Shown piece after piece: positions 40,901 through 49,946 of a DNA stretch of 64,000 bases. Positions within the stretch are counted from its first letter, which is position 1. Each line of letters opens with the position of its first letter. The notes below the pieces were generated by a model. It saw only the letters and a program-made list of their open reading frames with translations, was not told the DNA's origin and searched no databases. The position numbers were made by a program, and so were the translations under genes. Source of the DNA: Psettodes erumei (Eukaryota > Chordata > Actinopteri > Pleuronectiformes > Psettodidae); assembly GCA_016785225.1 (NCBI GenBank), contig JAFBJZ010000510.1, positions 1,798,001 to 1,862,000 on the forward strand. Direction: 5' to 3'.

Positions 40901-42060
40901 AATAATAATAAAAGAAAAACAAAGCCCTGAACTGTAAATATAAGTATATACTGTAAGTTTTTCCTCCTGTGCCTGCAATAATTTAGTCTTAGTGATTTTT
41001 TAAATTGTCAGATATCTCATTTTGGAATTCTTTTTCTTTATATTGACAATTTTGTTTTCTCAGCACTGTTTGACATTATAGGTCAGAGTCGTGTTGACTG
41101 TTGATCAGTCTGCTCATCAACCTGCTTTCTGTCTTTGTTGTCTTCATGTAGAAGCTCCACAAAAGTAACGAGGCACATAACTTAGTGTTGTCTAATGGTT
41201 TTAATGAAGCGGTCGGCAGTTATGTCGACGTAGACGGGCCCAGCGACAGGCAACAGCTGTGAATGTCATGTTCAGTAGCAATATAAACACATAAAGAGAT
41301 TAATTTGAAGTCCTGAATGGAGGTTAAACAAATTGCAAGGCTGTATATGAAAGTGCGTCCTGAGGGACTGCAGCGATACTGATAAAACTTTACCCTATAA
41401 TAAATATGTAATTTTCCTCCATTTATCAGATACCCTGTTGCCATGGCAATGTCATGGCTGCTGCTCCCTCTTCAAGTACCACTCCACAACTCAAGGCTCC
41501 TACTTAATTGTTTTTTTTATGAAACCTGAAATTATTTTAAGGATGCTGTATATCTACAAGAATGTAGTATTTTCCCCTCCATGTTAAATATGAATCAGCA
41601 CCATCCCCTGTATACCTTTGTGTATACGGTAAATAAATACTCCTGGATGAGACTGGCATTTGTGATACTACTTTTCCTGTGTAACTGCTGCTCTCTGTGT
41701 GGTTTTCTCCTGTTTTGGGTAATCCCCATAAAATAACAGCACAATTCCTCTAATCATGGTGCCGTTAGAGAGTATGAAGTGGTAAAACAGAGCATCAAGA
41801 TACAAACTGTGAGAAAAGTAGAGAAGATGGACACTGGTTGGAACAAATCTCACTTATAATATCTGGACCTGTAAAAAAGTGAGTTTTTAAAAATGTCTTT
41901 AATTGCACTGTGATTATAAGGAAGTTTGCTGCAAATTAATTCTCTACTACTTCTCCGCCAAACACTTTCTTTTCTTTTTACATGACCGGTAGTGGTGTTT
42001 GTCCTGCAAATCACTGTACAGCTTAACTGTATATGAAGAATAAAATGGTCAAGTGAATGA
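37903..42060 (+). other. klc1: klc1 3'UTR (about 4.1 kb, end inferred)
   Basis: A long AT-rich stretch with no recognised coding exon on either strand. Candidate poly(A) signals are AATAAA at 41632-41637 and 42039-42044. A TATATATATA run lies near 39774-39784. XRCC3, which sits antisense here in mammals, was looked for and not recognised. Confidence 0.6.
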
Positions 42061-42415
42061 GTTTTCCTGAGTTTTAGTTTATTTTGATTTGAGCTGATAC
42101 AGACTTTGTGTTAATACCACAGAGGGTAAAGTTTGGTAATTTAGTGCCCTCTGCTGTCCATTTTGTTAACACTGATTTGTTAGACAATGACTGTCAATCG
42201 GATGGTTCCTCATTTGGTCATAGCCTACAGTGCATGTCAGTGTGTCAGTTGTGTTTCTTTGCCTGGGAATAAACTGTTAGCTCGAATAATAACAATACTA
42301 TGGGGCTATTCATTTTGGCATGTTGGTAGTTTTTCTATTGTAAAAAGCACTGTAGAAAAAACATCAGTAACAAGAAAAAAAGAAAGAAAATAAATGCTAC
42401 CACATGACTAAAGAG

Positions 42416-42525
42416 TTTTACTCAAGTGCTGTACTTTGGTTTAGTATTTCTATTTTATGGTACTTGTACTCTACTACATTCAGGAGGGAAATATTCTGTA
42501 TCCTACTTAAGTCTCTTCGATGTAC
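42416..42525. repeat. dispersed teleost repeat (TACTTTACTCAAGTA-type)
   Basis: Words TTACTCAAGTGCTGTACTTT, TATTTCTATTTTATGGTACT and CTACTACATTCAGGAGGGAA match a very abundant fish interspersed repeat, as I remember it. The family is unnamed here and the boundaries are approximate. Confidence 0.6.
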
Positions 42526-42679
42526 ATACAACCACTTTTTCTCCCATGCTCATCAATCTCGCTCTCGCGCCTTTAATTTATTTTTTAAGAGTTCATGACT
42601 TTATTGGAGCCGATATGAAATTGTAGAGCTAATGTGGCTTCTTTCACACTGTCAATATAGAAAATAATAAAACATAGAT

Positions 42680-42872
42680 GCTGTTTTCTCCCAGCAACAT
42701 TTATTCACGGGTGGGGTTTGTAAGAACCAAAACACTCCACCTCGCCCAGGGCACATGTGATCTAACATCTGCGCTCTGATTCGTTAATCGCCTCGTCAAT
42801 CACTCTGGAAGTGGGGTATGTTCAGACAGGAGTTTATGAGTGGTTGGAGAAGAAAAAAGCCGTCAAAGCAAA
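42680..42872 (+). promoter_or_regulatory. zfyve21: zfyve21 promoter / 5'UTR region
   Basis: A compact region between the klc1 3' end and the zfyve21 ATG, containing CACGGGTGGGG and CACCTCGCCC GC-box-like words but no clear TATA box. The start site is not determinable from the sequence. Confidence 0.45.
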
Positions 42873-42998
42873 ATGTCCTCAGTGCCTGATGGAAAGAAGC
42901 TGGTCCGGAGCCCCAGCGGCCTCCGCATGGTGCCAGAAAACGGCGCCTTCAACAGCCCCTTCTCCCTGGACGAGCCGCAGTGGGTCCCGGACAAAGAG
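42873..42998 (+). CDS. zfyve21: zfyve21 coding exon 1
   Basis: Forty-two codons from ATG 42873 to GAG, phase 0, donor GTGAGG. It encodes KKLVRSPSGLRMVPENGAFN and SLDEPQWVPDKE. The start is chosen by alignment with human MSSE...KKLVRSPSGLRMVPE. Confidence 0.94.
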
Positions 42999-45900
42999 GT
43001 GAGGCACACGGGGTCGATTTGGTCGTCAGCGGAAAGCTGTCGGAGCCGTGTGGAAACCATCGAGAAGTTAGCTAAAATGTTAAACACACCGTTTCCGTTT
43101 TTGTATTTTCAAAATAAAACCAAGTGAAACGTCAGTCACAACACAAACAGTTATAAGCTACGACTCTAAGGAAGGGTAATCTTACTTAAGTGGGTTTGGT
43201 TGTTTTCTAAGGGTTTAATCTGTAAAACGCCAGATTTCCCCGTTTGTTTGCATAAAAATGATGATTTTGGATTTACCTGATAATCCAGCTGCGCTCAGAA
43301 ATTTTAAAGAAGCCCATATATACAAGTATACTAACGCAAATAATACATCCAAATCATCCGTTTTTGCTTGTTAGTTTAAAAGAATAAATCACAGTTGACT
43401 AAGTCATCTAATTTTAAGTTCTATTGATTTTACTGTTACTTTGCCTTATTTGATTAAACTTGAAATTGCTTTGTCTCATCAAATAAATTCGTGTTTTTGT
43501 TACTTTACACATAGCAATTTGGAGGATTTTTATTTGTGAGGTGAAGTGTAAACATCCGGTATATTCCGTGCTAAATGCAGCGATGTCGACGCAGCTCTGG
43601 ACATCGCACTTGGCCCCCGGACTGGGCGTTGCAGGCAGGCACGGCCAGCCTGGCAGCTAACGGAGCCCGTCACTCAACCAGCCGGTTGACGTCTAAAACG
43701 GGTTGTCAAATGCGAGTTATGGCGTTTATCTTCGCCAAGGGGAGATAACGCGATGAGCCAGCCGTTGTTTTGTGTGTTAGCTGACAAAACACACACACAT
43801 AGCCCGTCACGTAGCCGGAGGAGCGGCTATGCTAGCTCTCAGTTTGGCTTCGGGCAGAGCAGCTCTCTGTGTTTGTTTGCCAGTAAAACGTGCAGGATGA
43901 GACTCGGAAAGACAAACACCGACCGTGCCATCAAATGTTTTATAACCGTGAGGCACTTTGACCAGACTGACGGTGAATTACAGCCAGCACAGTTAATCAT
44001 TTATCATCTGCTGGATTCAGTCTGCGAATACTGTACAGGAGAAAAGCCATCATAATGGGGGCCATGGAAAAAGTCTTGAAGTCTTTAGAAAAAGCACTGA
44101 GGTCATTTTCCTCCAAGAAGGCGCCACTGTAAAAATGTTTATAAGATGTAATCAGTAAGCATTTACACTAATAAGAAGACATCTGCCAATGACAACACTT
44201 TTCTCTCTTTCTGGTGAACTGTTTAATCACTTCTGGAAAAGTGCTACAGGACATCTGGACCCAAATCCATTCACACCCTGCTTATCGATATTAACAGCTG
44301 CAGATTGTGATTTATTCATATTTATGGAAGCAGCTGACAAACTGTAGCAAATGGTCCTCTAGAAATTGAGAAACCCAAGGCCTCTTTACTAATGTCATGC
44401 TGACATTTATAACTTCAAGCCCGATATATTACTAAAAGGTGTGAAAACCTGAGTGCTTATTAATGGTTCACCAATAATAAAAAAGGGCATTATTATTAAA
44501 TGGAAAACTACGGTCCTCGCTTTCCAGGAAGCTGACTCTCTAAAAAAGCAGGACTTTCCACAACCTGGCAACCCATAAGTTGGCATTATTAATTAAGTTA
44601 TTATAAATGAGGTTTCATGTCTTTACTCTGGGGTCTTACCTCCTGCTGACAGTAAGGTTAGTTTAGTTTACAGTAAAGTTATTTCCCTTGTGTCACACAC
44701 ACATACACCTCCCCCTTTGTTCAGATAAGGAGATAGCGTCACAGATCTTTTTTTATTGTGCAGCAGTCAGACTGTGTTTTGAGTTGAAGGCATTGATGGT
44801 ACTGAAGATGCTCTGCATCATGTTCTTAAATATTATCTGATCCCAGAGCAGTTACAGCTTTCAGACGCTCAGCCACACTTTACAGCGTTTCTCACGCTGA
44901 TCCAAGCAGAGGAGGAAAATTAGTTTGACTCCTACTTAATCACATCTTGTTGAGTTCAGGTAATTTGACTCACCCTTTGTCACAGAAGCTGTAATTGTCT
45001 CCATCTAACATGACTAGAGGTTAGTTTTAATCTAATGGTGGACTTGGTGGCAGGGAAACTAAAAGGACATGCAGCGGGAGATATTTGTCAGAGTTTTTTT
45101 TTTTTCAGCTGCTGCTCAACTTGAATCTGCTTAGCTCAGCACGTTGTGTAACATCCTGTTTTTCCTGTCTTCTCGTCTTCCAGTGTCCGAGATGTATGCA
45201 GTGCGACACCAAGTTCGACTTCATCAGAAGAAAGGTCTGTTTTGCTTTTGTTGCTCGAGCGTGACGACACACGATGGCTTCATCTGAAAAAACAAACCCC
45301 AAAAAAAAAAAAAAAAGAGGCGAAACATGCCAAGTAGAAGAATATCAGGCTTTCATTTGGGCTGTGCTGTAAAACTGAGACGACTTTTTCACAACTTGGC
45401 TTCTGTGCATTCATTTTGGCATGAAAACTCACTTCCAGTGACTACCACTGACACAACACAACAACAGTGTAGCTCTGTGCCTCTGCTCATCTGTGTCCCA
45501 CTTCCTCTCCAGATTCCCGCGGACAAACTCTGGTTATGTCAGTAAAACTCACTGCCACCTTAATTCTTGTGTAGAAGGAAAATAATAAATGATTAAAAAC
45601 TGAAAATGTGAGAAGTGAATCAGAGAAGTCACTCACCCTCTGAATTGCACAATTAATTTATCACATTACCCCTCTGTCATCAGTTTGTTAAAGTTGGTCT
45701 CTTATGACTCATATTATTTCTGACAAACAGCTCAGACTGTCCAAGATTCCCCTGTGCTCATTAACACCAGACAATATGTGCAGTTTATTAAGTGGCACAG
45801 GATGCAGCTCATGTCTACTTTAATGTAAGCTGCACAACTGTACTGTGTTTTCACCCGCAGCACCACTGTCGGCGGTGCGGCCGGTGCTTCTGCGACAAAT

Positions 45901-48900
45901 GCTGCAGTAAGAAGGTGGCGCTGCCCCGCATGTGCTTCGTGGATCCGGTGCGGCAGTGCGCCGAGTGCAGCCTGGTCTCGCAGAAGGAGATGGAGTTCTA
46001 CGACAAGCAGCTCAGAGTGCTGCTGGGAGGTGAGGGGCTCAGCGTCGGCCCACCTGGTCCGCGTTCATACCCGTGCAACGCCTTCAGCCGGAGTTGGTGG
46101 AGCCGACTCTTTGGTTTTAAGGTGGTGCACATGTTAAGGTGGCGGTTGTTCCCCAATTCTTTCTTTCTTCTACATTTTCATTGACAATTTTTCCATTCTT
46201 TTAATATTTACTCTAGATTAAAATTAATTTCCACTAATCGGATAATCTGTAGATGATTTTTGAAGTAACTGGTTAATCAGATCACAACATTGTTCACTTG
46301 AGAAGCTAAAACCAGGAGATGTTTGGCATTTTAAAATGACACTGTCGTCAAAACACTTGCAAATTAAACTTTTAGCTCCAACCTGATTATCTGACTTATC
46401 ATGTCATCTGTGTCAATGCACACAGTTTTAGCCCCAGCACACAGTTCAGTTCAAGTCCACACGGCAAACAGAAACTCCTGGTTGAATGAAGGTAATCGAT
46501 TACTTCCGTTAGGAAGTCTGAGAGCTGGGTGGAAACATCCGCGTTGGTGATTTTATCAGAGAAGAGGTCGTGACTTCTGACCTGCTGTTTGTTATCTCAG
46601 TGCGTCACGACGCTGTTCCCTGCCACGTAAAAAGCATCTGTGAAATGATCTTTCACAGCGCCCCTCCTCCTGCCCCATGACAGTCCATTGTGTTGTTGCA
46701 GCTCAGTGTGGGTCAGTGTGTAGCTATAAATACGCTGCAGCTTTTAATGAAAAATCCATTAGCAGCCCAGAGCTGCAGGGGGGGGACTGGCTGAGCGCCT
46801 GAGATGCAAAGCCTGCAAAGCCGCCATTGATGATGGGGTTATCAGTAGCCGATGAAGAGAGAGAACAAAAATGTTAATGAAATTTAAAGCAAATGATCTG
46901 TGAAACTTTCAAAAAAATCGCCATCTTTGGAAAGTCAATTTCACAATTCTCACACTTTAGAAACATTGACCTTTATCTGTATGTTTTTGATTGAATATCC
47001 ACTGCTGGTAATAGCGATGCAGGCGGTGGTGGTGGTTGAATGCAGGTCTGTCAGAATGCTCCAGGCATTTCGTTACTCTGGGAACATCACACATTTGTCC
47101 TGTGTCCAACCGGAATTTCTTAAATCTCGTTACTAAGGGAACATCCGAGAAGTTAAAGAAGAAACCATGACGTGTCGCTCTTTCTTTCCACTTCTGGTGA
47201 CCTGTCATGCTATTATTTTCAGTTTTAGGTGATGGTGTGTGCACCACTACTTAAAAACTAGGTGGAAAAATGTCCTTTTTGTAATTTGGGTAACTTTGCA
47301 CTTTAATGCAAGATATCAGATAATATAAAAATATAGCTAGATAGATAGATAGATAGATTACTTTATTCATCCCTGAAGGGAAACTATGTTATCACAGCAG
47401 CAATCTGGTACATTAAAATACAATAGAAATACAATGACATAAAACACTGAGGTAGAAAAATAGAATAAAACTGGACTAGAAGTAAAGATAAAAATACAGA
47501 ATGGGACAAGGGCACTTGAGAAAACACAGGATAAATAGGTAAATAAAGTGCAGCAGCAAGATGATGTTAATAATACAGATGGTAAGAGGGTTATGTTACT
47601 TTTAGTAATAAAGTAATAATATAATATCTGATATACAGTAATAGTAACAGTAACATAGTAGCAATAGTTACTGTATAACGTATTAATAATAATACAGTTT
47701 TGATTGCACCAGTCTACAGTGTCAAATTATTTAATATTTTTTATTTTTCTGACCTCACCATCAGGTATCTGTTCCTCGACGGTGAAAGCCACTTTGAGGT
47801 GGAGCTGTCTCGGATGTCCAGCATGCAGATTCTGACAGACGGGTCGAGTCCGGGAGGTGAGACCGCCTGCGCAAGTTTGTATCCCCGTTCTTTGTCATGA
47901 CAAAATTAGTAGAATAAAAATTCAATTAGCACAATGTTTAATGCACAGTCAAATAGTACAAATGTAAGTAAGAAAAAGTGAAAGGTGTTGTTTTTTTTTT
48001 TTAGATGAAAATTTCAGTGCATGTTGTTGATGGTTTTGTTCATATGTTGTGACACAGGGAAAAAAAAACATTTATTAATTCTTTGCACTGTCAAAATGAT
48101 CAAACACATTCTCTACTCCTTTTGTCCTGGAAATTATGATGTTTGTCTCTTTTGTTTGTTCTTTAGATGGACCCACTAACCAACTGATACTGTTTCTTGA
48201 TTAACACTGAAACTTGTGTGTTTTTTTTTTAGTTTTTTTAAAATCTAACACTAAAAACTCTTTCTCCTCTGCTGCTTTGACTCTGACGGCCCGGCTCTTC
48301 TTCCTCTTCTGGGCTCAGAGAATGACATTCACACTTACACCAGTCTGCTGGACAGTCACTGTATCTCTGAAGGTTAGCTTTGGTTCACTGCCCACAGCCT
48401 CTGTCTGTGTTTTTGTCCCCCCCCCCCGTCCATCCATCCATTTCTCCAGCTGTGGGCTCCTCTGGGTTTACATCTGTCTGCATGAGGCTGCCTGAAAACA
48501 AAAAAACCCACTGTCACCTCTCTTTATTTTTTGACACCTCACTGAGTCCCAAAGGCATCTTTGTGGAAAATAGCCCCCCCCCGTAGTATTCCCATGGTGA
48601 AGCACTTTCAAATGTGTGGTCTGGCTGCCCAGTGATCTTTAGTAATGCATGAATCCTCAACGCTACAGTGCCTGACTTCTCCAAATAGATTCCTTCTCTT
48701 CAGCTGAAGTTTGATTAATTAGAACTGAAGCAGAAACCAGCATTTATGTTTTGCCTTTTTGTAGAAACAATTCAGCAATCAACAGATGACTAAATATTAG
48801 CTGATTATTTTTCTGTCGATCAACCAATTGATTAATTGAAAAATTGTTGCACCTCTAAAATTACCATTGCGTGACATGGAGGTTTGCACAGTTTCTTCTC

Positions 48901-49946
48901 TTTCTTGAGTCTGTTTCCAGTTCATATTTTACTGACAGTGTGCACGCGTGTGCCTTTGTGTGCGCAGGCGGGACGTCACGGGCCAGCGGCATGCTGCTCC
49001 ATTACAAGCCAATGGGCTCTCAGGACGCCCAGCAGCTGCGCATGGAGGCAGCGGATGACAAGAAGGCAGCCTCACTATGGCTGGCTGCGATGCACAAGGT
49101 ACGATAAACAACATACAAAGACTCACACTGTTGCTGCGCTGCATGTAGTTAGTTATTTTGTTAGTGTGTCATTCACGCACAGGCGCCTAGTTTAGACAAA
49201 GTCGCATTTGTTTGACATTTATATAACTTCTCTCCTAACACTGCCAACAAAGAATTTTGCCTCCTGATCACTGTTTTGAAAACAGAATTAGCAACGCATC
49301 AATATAGAAAATCTGGATCTCCTCAGAAATTAAGGGCAGTTGCAGGAAAAAGACAAAACATGAATTGCAAATCGTCTTCATTCTCACCTGAGTCACACGT
49401 CTGACAGAGTACTGTGGAGCCAAGTCTCACAATGCAGAGTTGGAACAACATGGCCTACCCTCTTGCACCCCCATCAGGCCACAGATTGTGTTTTTCCCAA
49501 AGTAATGACCATCTAAGAATGGAAAAGTTGTTGTTGTTGGCATTTTGTTCCATTGTTCAGTTTTTGTTTTCTGATGTGTAACGACCTAATGTGAGTGGTA
49601 GTATCCAGAAATGCTGCAGAGAGATGAAGGCTTCCATCTGACTATACTGGAGCTGTTCTTGTTAGTTCACGTCAGACCATTAAGTAACATAAATGCAATT
49701 CATCGCAGTAGGATTATTTAAGATGTTAAAGTTTCTTCAGAATAAAATAAAAGGTGTGAAAATAAGGAGAAGAAAGATGAAGTGTGTGGGAGGGAACGCT
49801 TACAATGTGTTAGAATAGAGTGCTTATTGTACACAGAGTCAGTGAAAACTTCTGTAATCTCGCTTTACATTACATGATTTTTTTTTTTTTTTTTTTTTAA
49901 TTCCCCGCAGGCAGCCAAACTGCTTTACGAAGCCCGGGACCAGTGA
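42873..49946 (+). CDS. zfyve21: zfyve21, zinc finger FYVE domain-containing protein 21 (gene span)
   Basis: A FYVE-domain protein that binds phosphoinositides on endosomes and regulates focal adhesions and cell migration. The domain is laid out as WVPD at residues 37-40, zinc-ligand cysteine pairs starting at Cys43, the RKHHCRRCG signature at 58-66, then DPVRQCAEC. A C-terminal PH-like domain follows (RYLFLDGESHFEVELSRMSS onward), ending AAKLLYEARDQ. Coding exons are 42873-42998, 45184-45234, 45861-46029, 47765-47856, 48319-48372 (optional), 48968-49098 and 49911-49946. Exon 45861-46029 ends in phase 1 while 47765-47856 needs phase 2, so one exon of length 1 mod 3 (about 73 nt by comparison with human) must lie between them. 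I could not place it with confidence. Otherwise the match to human ZFYVE21 is close. Confidence 0.92.
42999..45183 (+). other. zfyve21 intron 1 (2.2 kb)
   Basis: Intron ending TCTTCTCGTCTTCCAG. A CpG-enriched stretch at about 43560-43870 lies inside it and could be part of a broad promoter. No exon was recognised. Confidence 0.7.
45184..45234 (+). CDS. zfyve21: zfyve21 coding exon 2 (FYVE zinc ligands)
   Basis: A 51-nt exon, phase 0 at both ends, donor GTCTGT. It encodes CPRCMQCDTKFDFIRRK (residues 43-59), carrying the first FYVE zinc-ligand cysteines. Confidence 0.94.
45235..45860 (+). other. zfyve21 intron 2, no gene
   Basis: A 0.6-kb intron containing an A-rich homopolymer at about 45298-45316 and ending TTTTCACCCGCAG. 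Nothing else was recognised. Confidence 0.75.
45861..46029 (+). CDS. zfyve21: zfyve21 coding exon 3 (FYVE core)
   Basis: A 169-nt exon, phase 0 in and phase 1 out, donor GTGAGG. It encodes HHCRRCGRCFCDKCCSKKVA, MCFVDPVRQCAECSLV and EFYDKQLRVLLG (residues 60-115). It holds the basic phosphoinositide-binding motif and the remaining zinc ligands. Confidence 0.95.
46215..46380. repeat. decayed dispersed teleost repeat
   Basis: ACTAATCGGATAATCTGTAG, TTTTTGAAGTAACTGGTTAA and a segment ending in AGCTTCTCAA-like complementarity resemble an inverted copy of the AATCGATTA-ended fish repeat. Boundaries are approximate. Confidence 0.45.
47338..47560 (-). mobile_element. retroelement 3' tail, minus orientation, with (TAGA)n
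   Basis: On the minus strand the sequence ends TTTCCCTTCAGGGATGAATA AAGTAATC followed by (TATC)n. This is the typical 3' end of an abundant fish non-LTR-derived element (CCC-G-GGGATCAATAAAGTATCTATC type). The AATAAA lies just before the tetranucleotide tail. The body (to about 47560) is A-rich on the plus strand and decayed, with no ORF. Confidence 0.6.
47765..47856 (+). CDS. zfyve21: zfyve21 coding exon 5 (PH-like domain)
   Basis: A 92-nt exon, phase 2 in and phase 1 out, donor GTGAGA. It encodes YLFLDGESHFEVELSRMSSM and QILTDGSSPG. It matches human RYLFLDGDSHYEIEI...VQILTEG.PPG, which fixes the phase. It is numbered 5 because one preceding exon was not placed. Confidence 0.93.
48319..48372 (+). 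CDS. zfyve21: zfyve21 optional 54-nt exon
   Basis: It follows a strong pyrimidine-rich acceptor (TTCCTCTTCTGGGCTCAG) and precedes GTTAGC. In phase 1 it encodes ENDIHTYTSLLDSHCISE. At exactly 18 codons it can be skipped without a frame change. The longer human ZFYVE21 isoform carries a similar 18-residue insert (IHAYTSL...SEG) at the same place. Confidence 0.8.
48373..48967 (+). other. zfyve21 intron with repeat
   Basis: A 0.6-kb intron ending TTTGTGTGCGCAG. It contains a copy of the dispersed AATCGATTA-type repeat near 48700-48862. Nothing else was recognised. Confidence 0.7.
48700..48862. repeat. dispersed teleost repeat copy
   Basis: TTTTTCTGTCGATCAACCAA followed by TTGATTAATTGAAAAATTGTTGCACCTCTAAA matches the right end of the AATCGATTA-type fish repeat (ending CGTTGCAGCTCTA). 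The left limit is uncertain. Confidence 0.55.
48968..49098 (+). CDS. zfyve21: zfyve21 penultimate coding exon
   Basis: A 131-nt exon, phase 1 in and phase 0 out, donor GTACGA. It encodes GTSRASGMLLHYKPMGSQDA and ends KKAASLWLAAMHK. It aligns with human GGNARATGMFLQY ... AWLVAMHK. Confidence 0.93.
49099..49910 (+). other. zfyve21 last intron, no gene
   Basis: A 0.8-kb AT-rich intron. Its acceptor follows an unusually pure T21 run (about 49878-49898), then AATTCCCCGCAG. Confidence 0.78.
49911..49946 (+). CDS. zfyve21: zfyve21 terminal coding exon
   Basis: It encodes AAKLLYEARDQ and TGA at 49944-49946, nearly identical to the human C-terminus AAKLLYESRDQ. Confidence 0.95.
   Translation, partial: AAKLLYEARDQ

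Larger units (their letters stand above)
46030..47764 (+). other. zfyve21: zfyve21 interval hiding an unplaced exon (1.7 kb)
   Basis: Phase arithmetic requires one coding exon here. At 47129-47152 one frame reads VTKGTSEK and at 47161-47178 another reads ETMTCR. Both resemble the human exon (VTFGNSEK and ETMTCR), but they are out of frame with each other by an 8-nt gap and lack good splice sites. A related copy reading FVTLGTS lies about 60 nt upstream. The interval also carries a dispersed repeat and a retroelement tail. Confidence 0.55.

Noticed and set aside
37903..42872. XRCC3 between klc1 and zfyve21, expected from mammalian order
   Set aside because: No frame on either strand showed RecA-fold motifs or recognisable XRCC3 segments; all open frames are short and AT-rich.
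47129..47178. Calling this the missing zfyve21 exon outright
   Set aside because: The two matching peptides are in different frames, and suitable acceptor and donor sites at the required phase are absent. Kept as a finding only.
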